DNA of 64,000 bases from contig NZ_JACYXK010000027.1 of NCBI RefSeq assembly GCF_014842975.1, forward strand, positions 248,001 to 312,000, written 5' to 3'. The stretch is from Rhodanobacter sp. DHB23 (GTDB lineage Bacteria; Pseudomonadota; Gammaproteobacteria; Xanthomonadales; Rhodanobacteraceae). A program made the position numbers and the translations under genes. The notes beneath the pieces are model-generated. The model saw nothing but the letters and a program-made list of their open reading frames with translations. It made no database searches and was not told the origin of the DNA. Positions 56,101 to 64,000 of this stretch are shown here, piece by piece; position 1 is the stretch's first letter; the number at the start of each line of letters is the position of its first letter.

Positions 56101-56699
56101 CGCGGCTGTTCCGGCGCTTCGAGCAGGAGGAAAGCCCGCAGCGCCGCGCCGGCAGCGGGCTGGGCCTGGCGATCTGCCGCGAACTGGTGGAGATGATGGG
56201 CGGCCGCATCGAGCTGCAGTCGCGGCTGGGCCACGGCAGCACCTTCCTGGTGCGCCTGCCGCTGATCGAGGCAAGCCCGGCACCACCGGAACCCGCGTTG
56301 CCGCCGCCGACCGGCGGGCGCCGCCTGCACCTGCTGCTGGTGGAGGACGACGCCATCGCCGCCGCCGTCGTCACCGGGCTGCTGCAACAGCAGGGACACG
56401 CGACCCGCCACGTGGCCAACGGCCTGCAGGCGCTGGCCGAGCTGGAGCGCGAGCGCTACGACGCCGTGCTGCTCGACCTCGACCTGCCCGGCCTGGACGG
56501 CTTCCAGATCGCCCGCCTGATCCGCCAGCGCGAGACGGAGCGGCGGCTGCCCATCGTGGCGGTCACCGCGCGCACCAGCGATGGCGACGAGGCGCTGGCG
56601 CGTGCCGCCGGCATGGACGGTTTCCTGCGCAAGCCGGTCAGCGGCGAACAGCTGGCGGCGATGCTGGCAGGCGTGCTCGAGGGCGGGGTCCCGGCGTAG
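53124..56699 (+). CDS. Hybrid two-component sensor kinase with beta-propeller sensor
   Basis: A 1191-residue membrane sensor. Signal peptide 1-27; residues about 45-680 form a two-bladed set of Reg_prop propeller repeats (YGVDDGLPSSNVYAVAQDRS, GLNRYDATTGKFVHW, and many LWIGT/LWVGT motifs); a Y_Y_Y domain follows (LSIQARVFSYLDPYANRYRF). One helix lies at about 778-798. The cytoplasmic part has HisKA with His838 (LATLSHEIRTPMTGV), HATPase (VNNALKFTEHG, DTGPGIPGNSQSRLFRRFEQ, GSGLGLAICRELVEMMGGRI) and a receiver with Asp1118 (VLLDLDLPGLDG). No DNA-binding domain is present, unlike many glycan-sensing relatives, and no partner regulator is adjacent. Confidence 0.93.
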   Translation: MGRGPLMSAGLLGLLLLIAMPAPARAQAMPASAPPPAVPLVTPQFRRYGVDDGLPSSNVYAVAQDRSGVVWFGTKGGIARFDGVQFQVFRHVSNDPGSLSDNGISTLLVDSRNRLWASGLNAGLNRYDATTGKFVHWGHDPADPTSLSSARVWSLAQTPDGALWVGTDNGLDRLRPDGHGFDHVEYQPPAGKAENFGAVGALHVDAHGQLWIGTDLGVFRRDTAGRMHRVLAADPHDSMSAWNIDSDGDEVRIATDRGLMVVGADGLARRFGGTAIPATNVMDSKRDRAGRLWIGTQRGLFMQPRPGAPVMAITNHPVLNGNLPGSWVWHMLVDRAGGLWLAVLDGGVGYLAPGWGSFSRFTHIPDDPASLRDAVATTMARGKDDLHVWVGERAGRVDRLDPVTGQVEHVLSNLDGDVVGMTEDSRGRLWVALQGYIAVCDVAQRRCTRIDPGHGVMRHPLEVEPGPDGQMYARTFGEGIFRIDQDTLAVTPVPMDLPNERVRWGSQMTLRDGVFWYASDGGMMQFDRTRGRFAMAPGATPGQGVDAFAFAVDGMWTANANGLSHYRIEGNAMALDRTVDSAQGWPSINVVDLKVDSQDRVWVFGHDGLWRFDPASGHFRSFGLQDGLANGEFSRGYAEMPSGYLYAATLGGVVAFDPDRIGAQKAPPPLAITGVTVRRRGVRQALPIERGVVHVGWRDRQLSIQARVFSYLDPYANRYRFFLHGFDPGWVDVGNPGERDLSGLGSGDYTLEVMAAGAEGVWTHLAQPLHIHVQSPPWLRWWAWLLYALALASAASLLMLEWQRRLAQRHHVDLIEQRHALAEQANAAKTQFLATLSHEIRTPMTGVMGMAELLLNTPLDSRQRDYTRAMQRSGGMLLKLLNDALDLVRIDAGRFELEPSPYDPRQVVLDVAQLEQGMAWSKGLQFVVEVADNFPALVVGDAVRIKQVLLNLVNNALKFTEHGSITLRATRSGDDLLFSVSDTGPGIPGNSQSRLFRRFEQEESPQRRAGSGLGLAICRELVEMMGGRIELQSRLGHGSTFLVRLPLIEASPAPPEPALPPPTGGRRLHLLLVEDDAIAAAVVTGLLQQQGHATRHVANGLQALAELERERYDAVLLDLDLPGLDGFQIARLIRQRETERRLPIVAVTARTSDGDEALARAAGMDGFLRKPVSGEQLAAMLAGVLEGGVPA

Positions 56700-56769
56700 G
56701 AGCACCCTGTGCGCGATTGCCTTGCGCTTCGATCAGGCGCCGAGGCCATCGCGCACAGGGTGCGCTCCT
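56698..56769. repeat. Long inverted repeat at a convergent gene junction
   Basis: Arms AGGAGCACCCTGTGCGCGAT (56698-56717) and ATCGCGCACAGGGTGCGCTCCT read to 56769 pair with a 2-base bulge. The left arm overlaps the kinase TAG stop, the right arm ends 9 bases before the holC stop. Same family and placement as 51714-51786. Confidence 0.8.
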
Positions 56770-56778
56770 GCCGGCAAG

Positions 56779-57198
56779 TCACATGTCGTGCTTGGACAGC
56801 TCGAAGCCGCGCCGCTTGTATTCGCCCCAGCGCTCGCGCGAACCGGTGCGCTCGTCCGGGTCGGCGGCCACCACCTCCAGCACGCGCTGGAAGTTGCCGC
56901 TGGCGCAGTCCTCGCGCAGGTTGATCACCATCGGCCGGTCCGGCGTGTCCACGCCGGGCGGCACGATCAGCACCGCGGTATCCGCATCGTCCTCGTCGCC
57001 GGCCAGCTGGTGCGGGATGAAGGCATCCTCGTCGAAGGCCCACAGCAACTCGTCGATGGCCTCGGCCTGCACGTGGTCGCGGGCCAGGATCAGGGTGGGC
57101 TGCTGCGCCGCGAACGCACGCTTCGCCAGCTCGCACACCAGCAGCAGCGGCTGCTCGCGGAAACGCGGCTTGTCGATCAGGTAGAAGTCGGCGCGCAT
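56779..57198 (-). CDS. holC: DNA polymerase III chi subunit
   Basis: A 139-residue subunit of the clamp-loader complex that links it to single-stranded DNA-binding protein. The typical start is MRADFYLIDKPRFREQPLLL, then VCELAKRAFAAQQPTLILAR and ELLWAFDEDAFIPHQLAGDE; INLREDCASGNFQRVLEVVA and RWGEYKRRGFELSKHDM close the family pattern. pepA lies upstream on the same strand 77 bases away, a conserved pairing. Confidence 0.94.
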   Translation of the reverse strand: MRADFYLIDKPRFREQPLLLVCELAKRAFAAQQPTLILARDHVQAEAIDELLWAFDEDAFIPHQLAGDEDDADTAVLIVPPGVDTPDRPMVINLREDCASGNFQRVLEVVAADPDERTGSRERWGEYKRRGFELSKHDM

Positions 57199-57275
57199 GG
57201 AGTGAAAGCCGGGATTGGGGAGTCGGAAAAGCGGCATGCTACAGGCTTCGGCTCTTGCCAATCCCGAATCCCGAA

Positions 57276-58763
57276 TCACGAATCCCGGTCCAGCAGCCAC
57301 TGCGCCAGCAAGGCCACCGGGCGGCCGGTGGCCAGGCCCTTGCGGCCTTCGTCCCACGCCGTGCCGGCGATGTCCAGGTGCGCCCAGCGCTGGCCTTCGG
57401 CGAAGCGCGACAGGAAGCAGGCGGCGGTGATCGCGCCGGCGCTCTTGCCGCCGATGTTGGCTACGTCGGCGAAGCCGGAGTCGAGCTGCACCTGGTAGTC
57501 GTCCCACAGCGGCATGCGCCACGCGCGGTCCAGAGTGTGCTCGCCCGCGGCGAGCAACTCGCCGGCGAGGTCGTCGTGCTTGCTGAACAGGCCGCTGGCA
57601 TGCTTGCCCAGCGCGATCACGCAGGCGCCGGTGAGCGTGGCTGCATCGACGATGGCCTGTGGCTTGAAGGTCTGCGCGGTCCAGGTGAGCGCGTCGCACA
57701 GGATCAGGCGACCCTCGGCGTCGGTGTTGAGCACCTCGATGGTGAGGCCGGACAGGCTGGTGAGCACGTCGCCGGGGCGGTAGCTGTCGCCGTCGGGCAT
57801 GTTCTCCGCCGCGGGCACCACGCAGACCAGGTTGTGCTTCAGGCCCATCTTCACGGCGGCCACGAAGGCGCCGAGCACGCCGGCCGCGCCGCCCATGTCG
57901 AACTTCATCTCGTCCATGCCCGGGCCGGGCTTGAGGCTGATGCCGCCGGTGTCGAAGGTGATGCCCTTGCCGACGAAGGCGTAGGGCGCCACGCCTTCGG
58001 CGCCGCCCCGGTATTCCAGCGCGACCAGCTTCGGCTTGTTGACCGAGCCGCGGCCCACCGCGAGCAGCGAGCCGAAGCCCAGCTTTTCCATCTCCACGTG
58101 GTCGAGCACGCGGCAGGAAACCTTGTCGTGCGCATCGGCGAAGGCCTGGGCCTGGGTGGCGATGTAGGCCGGGTTGCAGATGTTCGGCGGCAGGTTGGCC
58201 AGCTCGCGGGCGAAGCGCACGCCTTCGGCGATGGCCACGGCCTGGTCCAGGCCGGCCTGCGCTTCGGCGCCGGCGGCGAAGGCCAGCGCGGCGAGTTCCG
58301 GCTGCGCCGTCTTCTCGCGCGGCTTGAAGGTGGCGGTGTAGCGGTAGGCGGCATGGTCGGCGGCCAGCGCGGCGGTGCGCACGCGCCACGCGGCATCGAA
58401 GCCGGGCACGTCCACTTCGGCGAGGAAGGACACCGCCGCGGTCAGCGGCAGCTTGCCCAGCGCGCGCGCGGCCTCGATCGCCACCTTCTGGTAGCGCGCC
58501 GCGTCGAAACCCTTCTGCGCGCCCAGGCCCACCACCAGCACGCGCCTGGCGGCCACGCCGGCCGGGGCGTACAGCACGGCGGTGCTGCCGGCCTTGCCGC
58601 TGATGTCGCCGCTTTCCACCTGGCGCTTGATCGCGCCGCCGGCGGCGTCGTCCACGCGGGCGGCCGCGCTGGTCAGCACGCCCTGTTCGTACACGCCCAC
58701 CACCACGCAGGCGGTGTCGGCGGCTTCGGGAGCGGTGGTGACGAGGCTGAACTGGAGGGTCAT
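57276..58763 (-). CDS. pepA: Cytosol aminopeptidase (leucyl aminopeptidase)
   Basis: A 495-residue M17 di-metal aminopeptidase. The N-terminal domain begins [20 protein letters not shown]. The catalytic domain has [33 protein letters not shown] and the signature [14 protein letters not shown], giving the two metal sites and the catalytic Lys and Arg. The hexameric E. coli homologue also binds DNA at Xer recombination sites. Divergent from lptF with 96 bases between starts, the arrangement found throughout gammaproteobacteria. A second M17 enzyme is at 28506. Confidence 0.96.
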   Translation of the reverse strand: MTLQFSLVTTAPEAADTACVVVGVYEQGVLTSAAARVDDAAGGAIKRQVESGDISGKAGSTAVLYAPAGVAARRVLVVGLGAQKGFDAARYQKVAIEAARALGKLPLTAAVSFLAEVDVPGFDAAWRVRTAALAADHAAYRYTATFKPREKTAQPELAALAFAAGAEAQAGLDQAVAIAEGVRFARELANLPPNICNPAYIATQAQAFADAHDKVSCRVLDHVEMEKLGFGSLLAVGRGSVNKPKLVALEYRGGAEGVAPYAFVGKGITFDTGGISLKPGPGMDEMKFDMGGAAGVLGAFVAAVKMGLKHNLVCVVPAAENMPDGDSYRPGDVLTSLSGLTIEVLNTDAEGRLILCDALTWTAQTFKPQAIVDAATLTGACVIALGKHASGLFSKHDDLAGELLAAGEHTLDRAWRMPLWDDYQVQLDSGFADVANIGGKSAGAITAACFLSRFAEGQRWAHLDIAGTAWDEGRKGLATGRPVALLAQWLLDRDS

Positions 58764-58859
58764 GGCGGGGTCCTGCATGGGCGCGATGGACAGGGAACCG
58801 GCTAGACTGGCGGTTCCCCGCAGCCATTCGGCGTTGACGGAAGCCTTCAAGTTTATCGC

Positions 58860-59990
58860 ATGCTGAGCATTCTCGACCGCTATTTCCTGCGCGAGCTGGC
58901 GCAGACCGTGACCGCCACCGTGGTCGTGCTGATGGTGATCGTCGCCGGCACCGCGTTCGCCGGTGTGTTGCAGCAGGTGGCCAAGGGCAGTTTCCCGGCC
59001 AGCGTGATGTTCCAGGTGCTGGGCCTGCGCACGCTGCAGCAGCTCACCAGCATGCTGCCACTGGCTTGCATGATCGGCGTGCTGATGGGACTGGGTCGCA
59101 TGTACCGCGAGAGCGAGATGCACGTGCTGATGTCCTCGGGCATGGGGCCGAACGGTTTGTTGCGGCCCACGGCCATCCTCGCCGCGGTGCTGGTGCTGCT
59201 CACCTCCGTGGTGGCGCTGTGGCTGGGCCCGTGGGCGGCCGCCACCAGCAACAACCTGGTGACCGTGGCGAACCGCTCGGTGATCGCCGCCGGCCTCGAC
59301 GCCGGGCGCTTCACCGAACTTCCGGGCAAGGGCGGCATCGTCTTCACCGACACGCTCAGCCAGGACGGCACCCGGCTTGGGCACAGCTTCGTATCCACCC
59401 AGCGCCCGACCAAGGGCGGCCCTGACCACGTCAAGGTGGTCACCAGCGACAGCGGCGAGCTGTACCAGGAAAGCAACGGTTCCAACCGCTTCATCGCGTT
59501 CCACACCGGCTGGCAGTACGACATCCCGCTGGGGGCGGACAACTGGCGCCGCATGCAGTACGAACGCAACGACACCGCGCTTTCCAGCGTGACCGACAAC
59601 GACGACAGCAGCGACCTGGCCGAGAGCATGCCCACGCTGCAGCTGCTGCACACCGAAACGCCGGACGCGCGCGCCGAACTGGCATGGCGCACCAACGCGC
59701 CGGCCCTGACCCTGGTGATGCTGATGCTGGCGCTGCCGATGTCGCGCCAGAGCCCGCGCGAACCGCGCTACGGCCGCCTGATGCTGGCGATGGCGACCTT
59801 CTACCTCTACTACGTGCTGCTGGCGCTGGGGCGCGCGCAGCTCGACAAGGGCCGCTGGCACCACCAGACCGCGATGTGGCTGCTGCACATCGTGATGATC
59901 GCCTTCGCCGGCTGGCTGTGGTGGAAGCAATACGCGCCACGCAAGCCGGGCAACGGCAAGCCGGGCGGCAGCAAGGCGCTGCCCGCATGA
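58860..59990 (+). CDS. lptF: LPS export ABC transporter permease LptF
   Basis: A 376-residue inner-membrane component of the LptB2FG complex, which extracts lipopolysaccharide from the inner membrane. Starts [20 protein letters not shown]. Three helices (about 15-120, including [20 protein letters not shown] with the coupling helix) are followed by a periplasmic beta-jellyroll (about 150-265) and three more helices. Its TGA overlaps the lptG ATG. Confidence 0.95.
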   Translation: MLSILDRYFLRELAQTVTATVVVLMVIVAGTAFAGVLQQVAKGSFPASVMFQVLGLRTLQQLTSMLPLACMIGVLMGLGRMYRESEMHVLMSSGMGPNGLLRPTAILAAVLVLLTSVVALWLGPWAAATSNNLVTVANRSVIAAGLDAGRFTELPGKGGIVFTDTLSQDGTRLGHSFVSTQRPTKGGPDHVKVVTSDSGELYQESNGSNRFIAFHTGWQYDIPLGADNWRRMQYERNDTALSSVTDNDDSSDLAESMPTLQLLHTETPDARAELAWRTNAPALTLVMLMLALPMSRQSPREPRYGRLMLAMATFYLYYVLLALGRAQLDKGRWHHQTAMWLLHIVMIAFAGWLWWKQYAPRKPGNGKPGGSKALPA

Positions 59991-61078
59991 TCCGGCGCGT
60001 GGACAAGCTGGTGGCGCTCAGCGTGCTCGGCTCGGTGATCGGCGTATGGCTGGTGCTCACCGGCTTCGACGCGGTGACGCAGTTCATGCGACAGCTCGGC
60101 AACATCGGCAAGAACGGCTACACGCTGACCGACGCCACGGTGTACGTGCTGGTGACCACGCCGCGCCGCGCCTACGACATGTTCGGCAACGCGGCGCTGA
60201 TCGGCAGCCTGCTGGGCCTGGGCGGCCTGGCCGCCACCAGCGAACTCACCGCGCTGCGCGCCTCCGGCATGTCGCGGCTACGCATCGCCGTATCGGCCAC
60301 CGGCGTGATCGCGGTGCTGATCCTGGGCGTGGTCGTCCTCGGCGAAACCGCCGCCCCGTGGGGCGACCAGCTCGGGAACGCCATGCAGCTGCGCCTGAAG
60401 GCCAACAACATCGGCAACACCGGCAGCGGCCTGTGGGCGCGCGACGGCGACCGCATCATCAATGCCCGCGGCGGCGCCATGGCGGTCCACGCCGGCGACC
60501 ACGACACCGTGCAGCTCATCGACGTGCGCGTGTTCACGCTCACCAGGGACGGCCAGCAGCTCACCCGCTTCGAGCAGGCCAAGACCGCCGACCACGACGG
60601 CCGCACCTGGATCCTGCACGACGTGCGCAGCACCACGCTGGACGACACCGGCGTGCACAGCAGCACCGCGCCCAGCGAGCAGTGGAACTCCAGCCTCAAC
60701 CCGCAGGTGCTGGCGCAATCGGCGATCCAGCCGCAGTACCTGTCGATGCGCGACCTGCGCCGCAACATGCGCTACCTGGAAAACAACGGCGAGAGCCCAG
60801 GCGTCTATGCCGTGGCGTTCTGGACGCGCGCGCTGTACGCGCTCAACGTGCTGGTGCTGGTGCTGTGCGCGATGCCGTTCGCGTTCGGAACGATGCGCTC
60901 GGGCGGCCTCGGCAAGCGCATCTTCATCGGCATGCTGCTGGCGATCACCTGGTACTTCCTGCAGAAGGCGATGGTGAATTTCGGTACTGTCTACGGTATA
61001 CCGCCGCTGCTCGCCAACCTGTTGCCCGCGGCCCTGCTGGCGCTGGCGGCCTGGTCGTACTTCCGCAAACACGCATGA
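59987..61078 (+). CDS. lptG: LPS export ABC transporter permease LptG
   Basis: A 363-residue partner of LptF with the same layout: [20 protein letters not shown], helix pair with [20 protein letters not shown], coupling helix [11 protein letters not shown], periplasmic jellyroll (about 140-260) and C-terminal helices with [24 protein letters not shown] overlap with lptF ensures equal synthesis. The ATPase LptB is elsewhere. Confidence 0.95.
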   Translation: MIRRVDKLVALSVLGSVIGVWLVLTGFDAVTQFMRQLGNIGKNGYTLTDATVYVLVTTPRRAYDMFGNAALIGSLLGLGGLAATSELTALRASGMSRLRIAVSATGVIAVLILGVVVLGETAAPWGDQLGNAMQLRLKANNIGNTGSGLWARDGDRIINARGGAMAVHAGDHDTVQLIDVRVFTLTRDGQQLTRFEQAKTADHDGRTWILHDVRSTTLDDTGVHSSTAPSEQWNSSLNPQVLAQSAIQPQYLSMRDLRRNMRYLENNGESPGVYAVAFWTRALYALNVLVLVLCAMPFAFGTMRSGGLGKRIFIGMLLAITWYFLQKAMVNFGTVYGIPPLLANLLPAALLALAAWSYFRKHA

Positions 61079-61097
61079 CGGACAAGGGGTGGCGGCG

Positions 61098-62117
61098 ATG
61101 AACGTGGTCGACCTGCGCAGCGACACCGTCACCCGTCCCACGCCGGCGATGCGCGCCGCGATGCTGGACGCCGAGGTGGGCGACGACGTCTACGGCGAGG
61201 ACCCCACCGTCAACGCGCTGCAGCGCCGCCTGGCCGGCGACCTCGGCTTCGAGGACGCGCTGTTCGTGCCCAGCGGCACGCAGGGCAACCTGCTCGCTCT
61301 GATGAGCCATTGCGAACGCGGCGACGAATACCTGGTCGGCATGGACGCGCACACCTACAAGTTCGAAGGCGGCGGCGCGGCCGTGCTGGGCTCGATCCAG
61401 CCGCAGCCCGTCGTGCAGGATGCCGACGGCACGCTGCCGCTTGATCGCCTCGCCGCGGCGGTCAAGCCGGTGGATCCGCACTTCGCGCGCACGCGCCTGC
61501 TCGCGCTGGAGAACACCTGGCACGGCCGCGTGCTGCCGCAGGACTACCTGCGCGCCGCGCACGACTTCGCCCGCGAACGCGGCCTTGCCCTGCATCTCGA
61601 CGGCGCGCGCATCTACAACGCGGCCGTGGCCGGCGGGGTATCGGCGCGCGCCATCGCGCGGCACTTCGACAGCGTGTCCGTGTGCCTCTCCAAGGGACTG
61701 GGCGCGCCGGTGGGCTCGGTGCTGGCCGGCCCCGCGCCGCTGATCGAGAAGGCGCGGCGCTGGCGCAAGGTCACCGGCGGCGGCTGGCGCCAGGCCGGCA
61801 TGCTCGCCGCCGCCTGCCTGCATGCGCTGGACCACCACGTGGCGCGGCTGGCCGACGACCATCGCCGCGCGGCGTACCTCGCCGACCGCCTGCGCGAGAT
61901 CGCCGGCGTGAACCTGCTGGGCCAGCACACCAACATGGTCTTCGTCGACGTGCCGGTCGAACGCCTGCAGGCGCTCGACGCCCACCTGCGCGCCGCGGGC
62001 ATCCGCATCAGCATCGGCTACCTGCCCACGCTGCGGCTGGTGACGCACCTGGACGTGGACGACGAGGGCATCGAATGCGTGGCGGAGGCGTTCCGCGCGT
62101 TCTTTGCGCACGGCTGA
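61098..62117 (+). CDS. ltaE: Low-specificity L-threonine aldolase
   Basis: A 339-residue PLP enzyme that cleaves L-threonine (and allo-threonine) to glycine and acetaldehyde. VVDLRSDTVTRPTPAMRAAM is the family start, FVPSGTQGNLLALM binds the cofactor phosphate, HLDGARIYNAAVA contains the cofactor-binding Asp, and Lys199 in VCLSKGLGAPVGS forms the Schiff base. ATG at 61098 is chosen because AAGGGG lies 9 bases before it, too close to the upstream in-frame GTG at 61089. It starts 20 bases after lptG and may be co-transcribed with it. Confidence 0.94.
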   Translation: MNVVDLRSDTVTRPTPAMRAAMLDAEVGDDVYGEDPTVNALQRRLAGDLGFEDALFVPSGTQGNLLALMSHCERGDEYLVGMDAHTYKFEGGGAAVLGSIQPQPVVQDADGTLPLDRLAAAVKPVDPHFARTRLLALENTWHGRVLPQDYLRAAHDFARERGLALHLDGARIYNAAVAGGVSARAIARHFDSVSVCLSKGLGAPVGSVLAGPAPLIEKARRWRKVTGGGWRQAGMLAAACLHALDHHVARLADDHRRAAYLADRLREIAGVNLLGQHTNMVFVDVPVERLQALDAHLRAAGIRISIGYLPTLRLVTHLDVDDEGIECVAEAFRAFFAHG

Positions 62118-62237
62118 CGATGCAGTTCTCCCTCTCCCCGCCGGGGAGAGGGCTGGGGTGAGGGGCGGGTGCTCGCGACGATCTTTCATCTCCGCACTTT
62201 GGCTCGCCTGCGGCGGGCTTTCGATCGCCTGCCGGCG

Positions 62238-62288
62238 GCCGAGTCACTTCTCTTTGCTGGCCACACATAGAGAAAAGTGACTCGGCCG
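62238..62288. repeat. Dispersed repeat hairpin (GAGTCACTTCTCTTT / AGAGAAAAGTGACTC)
   Basis: A long imperfect stem: CGGCCGAGTCACTTCTCTTT on the left pairs with AGAGAAAAGTGACTCGGCCG on the right around GCTGGCCACACAT. Related to 47929-47970. The surrounding 62118-62390 gap also holds two CCTCTCCC-type hairpins and no gene. Confidence 0.7.
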
Positions 62289-62390
62289 CCGACAGGCGGA
62301 CGAAACCGCTTTGAAACTTGCGAATGGGAGCGGAAAAGCCCCTCTCCCCTACCCCTCTCCCGCAAGCGGAAGAGGGGATTCATGGCGCAA

Positions 62391-63188
62391 TCAATCGCGT
62401 CGTCCGGCAAACGCCTCATCCAGCCACGCATGCATCAGGCGATACGAACGCGCCGCCACCTTCGCGTCGTACTTGCAGCCGGGCGAGTTCTCGCCTTCCT
62501 CGGTGAAGCAGTGCACCGCATGCCCCAGCACCACGAACTGCCAGTCGGCGGGGCTCTGGCGCATCTCGTCCATGAACTTGCCGGCATCCTTCATCGTCCA
62601 CGTGTCGTCGGCGCCGTTCATCGCCAGCACGCGGGCCTTGATGTGTTTCGCCATCGAGGCATCGTCGGTGGAGAGGTCGCCGTGGAAGGACACCACGGCC
62701 GCCACGTCGGCGCCGCTGCGGGCGAGGTCGAGCACGGCCGCGCCACCGAAGCAGAAGCCGATCGCGGCGAGGCGCGTGGTATCGATGGGCGCGTCTTTCG
62801 CCTGCGCCTTGAGCTGCGCCAGCGCTTCGTTGATCCGTGCGCGCATCAACGCGCGGTCCGCGTACAGCGGCTTGACGGCGGCCTGCGCCTGCGCGTCGTT
62901 GTCGAGTTGCGGACGCACGTCGGCGCCGTACATGTCGGTGAGCAGGATCACGTAGTCCTTGCCCGCGATCATCTCCGCCTTCCTGATCGCTTCGTCGTTG
63001 ATGCCGAACCAGTTCGGCACCATCACCAGACCGGGACGCTTCGCGCTGCCGGCATCGTCGTAGACCAGCACGCTGCGGAAGCGCGTGCCGCCCTGGGTCC
63101 ACTCCACCGGGCGATGCACCATCTTCGCCTGCGCGGCGAAGGCGAACCCGGCGAGCAGGACTGCAGCAAGACAACGGATGTGGCGCAT
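62391..63188 (-). CDS. Exported dienelactone-hydrolase family protein
   Basis: A 265-residue alpha/beta hydrolase with signal peptide 1-21 (MRHIRCLAAVLLAGFAFAAQA). The nucleophile is Cys146 in IGFCFGGAAV, as in true dienelactone hydrolases; the acid is Asp194 or 195 in MNGADDTW and the base His226 in GHAVHCFTEEG. VMVPNWFGINDEAIRKAEMI is the family's oxyanion-side loop. Dienelactone hydrolase itself is cytosolic, so the signal peptide suggests a different, periplasmic substrate. The ATG at 63188 is chosen because the signal peptide begins there. Confidence 0.87.
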   Translation of the reverse strand: MRHIRCLAAVLLAGFAFAAQAKMVHRPVEWTQGGTRFRSVLVYDDAGSAKRPGLVMVPNWFGINDEAIRKAEMIAGKDYVILLTDMYGADVRPQLDNDAQAQAAVKPLYADRALMRARINEALAQLKAQAKDAPIDTTRLAAIGFCFGGAAVLDLARSGADVAAVVSFHGDLSTDDASMAKHIKARVLAMNGADDTWTMKDAGKFMDEMRQSPADWQFVVLGHAVHCFTEEGENSPGCKYDAKVAARSYRLMHAWLDEAFAGRRD

Positions 63189-63256
63189 GGCAAAACCCTC
63201 CCTTAAATGGAACCTGATCAACGGCGAGACTCAGCTAGAAGCGGCTTTTACTTGAG

Positions 63257-63376
63257 GAGTGCGGCCAGGGATGGCCGCCCATTTGATCTTCGCGATCAGG
63301 GATGATCGCATTTACTTAGAGTGCGGCCAGGGATGGCCGCCCGTTTGACCTCCGCGTTCGCGGACGAACGCAAAAA
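63257..63376. repeat. Two tandem twin-hairpin REP units
   Basis: Units GAGTGCGGCCAGGGATGGCC.. at 63257-63310 and 63318-63376, each followed by a second hairpin (GCGATCAGGGATGATCGC, then GCGTTCGCGGACGAACGC). Same family as 1661-1784 and 7595-7652. Confidence 0.8.
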
Positions 63377-63379
63377 ACA

Positions 63380-64000
63380 TCAAAGCCCGGCGGCGTGCCG
63401 TGCGATGCGCCGCTTCAGCGGCGCCAGCCGGTCGAGCAGGCGCACGCCGAGGCCGCGCGCGGCGACCAGCGGCGGCGCCTGCCAGGCATAGACACGCGCC
63501 AACGCATCGAAGCCGCGCGCATCCAGCGTGTCGGCACTGCGGCGGCGACGCGCATAACGGCGCAACACATGCGATGCGGCGAAATCCCGGCCGGCGTCGC
63601 GCGCGGCGACCAGAACGTCGCGCAACTCCGTCACGTCGCGCAGCCCGAGGTTCACGCCCTGCCCGGCCAGCGGATGCACCGCGTGCGCGGCGTCGCCCAG
63701 CAGCACGAAGCGTTCGGCCTGGTAGTTTTCCGCCAGCTGCAGCCTGAGCGGGAAAGCGGCGCGTTTCGTGCTGGACACGATGCGCCCCAGGCGGAAATCG
63801 CTGGCCACGCCCAGCTCCTGCATGAAGGCCGCATCGTCCAGCGCCAGCACGCGTTGCGCCTCGTCCTCGGGCAGCGACCAGACGACGGAGCTGCGTCCGT
63901 CGGCCAACGGCAGCAGCGCCAGCGGGCCGGTGGGCAGGAAACGCTGCCACGCCGTCTGTTCGTGCGGCCGTTCGCTGACGACGTGCGCCACCACCGCGCG
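63380..64000 (-). CDS. UbiH/VisC-family FAD monooxygenase, C-terminal part (runs off window)
   Basis: The last 206 residues of a flavin-dependent aromatic hydroxylase; the 5' end is beyond the right edge. The second FAD-binding motif RFVLLGDAAHAVHPLAGQGV with NLGLRDVTELRDVL is diagnostic of the UbiH/UbiF/VisC/Coq6 group. The substrate-domain segment PTGPLALLPLADGRSSVVWS precedes it. These enzymes hydroxylate the ring in ubiquinone synthesis; which position cannot be decided from this fragment. Confidence 0.88.
   Translation of the reverse strand, partial: RAVVAHVVSERPHEQTAWQRFLPTGPLALLPLADGRSSVVWSLPEDEAQRVLALDDAAFMQELGVASDFRLGRIVSSTKRAAFPLRLQLAENYQAERFVLLGDAAHAVHPLAGQGVNLGLRDVTELRDVLVAARDAGRDFAASHVLRRYARRRRSADTLDARGFDALARVYAWQAPPLVAARGLGVRLLDRLAPLKRRIARHAAGL

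Noticed and set aside
52350-56705. 1451-codon open frame on the minus strand antisense to the hybrid kinase
   Set aside because: It is a GC-bias shadow of the kinase gene; only its 3' 573 bases (cytochrome b561) encode recognisable protein.

Overview
The window is chromosomal DNA of a GC-rich (about 70% in most coding stretches) gammaproteobacterium. The gene set fits Xanthomonadales (Lysobacterales), most likely a Rhodanobacteraceae-type organism such as Rhodanobacter, Dyella or Luteibacter. Reasons: a split B12-dependent ribonucleotide reductase with a lysine/alanine-rich histone-like gene between its two halves, several families of short palindromic repeats, a lasso-peptide cluster of the isopeptidase/TonB-receptor type with a precursor resembling the xanthomonins of Xanthomonas, and ordinary housekeeping blocks (coaD-rsmD-ftsY-mutY-yggX, pepA/lptF-lptG, recQ, sdaA). 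This placement is inferred from gene content only.

Layout. 1-9870: the start of a TonB-like gene, a haemolysin-III/TrhA membrane protein, small conserved genes (DUF456, DUF1456, YciI), nicotinamidase, a PIN/HAD pair, a META-domain lipoprotein, an M14-type zinc hydrolase, a Skp/OmpH-like protein and a membrane protein with a jelly-roll sensor but no output domain. A 194-bp MITE-like element with a perfect 9-bp target duplication lies at 6351-6544.

10043-18027 is the accessory highlight, a lasso-peptide system. It has a GntR regulator, a 48-residue precursor gene (10847-10993), a fused leader-binding/protease B enzyme, an asparagine-synthetase-like cyclase C, and, convergent to these, a secreted prolyl-oligopeptidase-type isopeptidase and a TonB-dependent receptor. 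Together they would make, release, re-import and linearise one threaded peptide. The only acidic residue that can close the ring is Glu7 of the core, which predicts the rare seven-residue ring. Two AATAATCA repeats exactly 22 bp apart abut the putative precursor promoter, and a GC-rich hairpin separates precursor from enzymes. Base composition is locally lower than in the flanks.

18484-24870: an XRE-type regulator behind a cluster of small palindromes, a frameshifted duplicate of a membrane-protein gene, a transglycosylase lipoprotein, and the split nrdJ locus with paired NrdR boxes. 24800-30000: a DegQ/MucD-type protease behind a sigma-E-like promoter, a phosphate-binding-protein/LysM fusion, a HAD phosphatase and an M17 aminopeptidase. 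30127-36780: a subclass-B3 metallo-beta-lactamase with all six zinc ligands, a TMEM43-like/metallo-hydrolase pair, gamma-glutamyltransferase, ferredoxin, coaD and rsmD. 36858-47371: ftsY, an AsmA-like gene, mutY, yggX, tRNA-Phe with its own promoter and terminator, a MASE2-GGDEF cyclase, a Kef-type antiporter and recQ. 47372-64000: a repeat-rich gap, an APC permease and L-serine deaminase, YceI/cytochrome b561, a 1191-residue hybrid sensor kinase, holC, pepA, the LPS exporter genes lptF-lptG, threonine aldolase, a secreted dienelactone-hydrolase-like protein and the end of a UbiH-family hydroxylase.

Non-coding space is rich in repeats: twin-hairpin REP units, long inverted repeats placed exactly at convergent gene ends, 94-bp compound palindromes and two MITE-like elements. 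No rRNA, CRISPR array, phage or complete insertion sequence was seen. Residue numbers and masses below were counted by hand.
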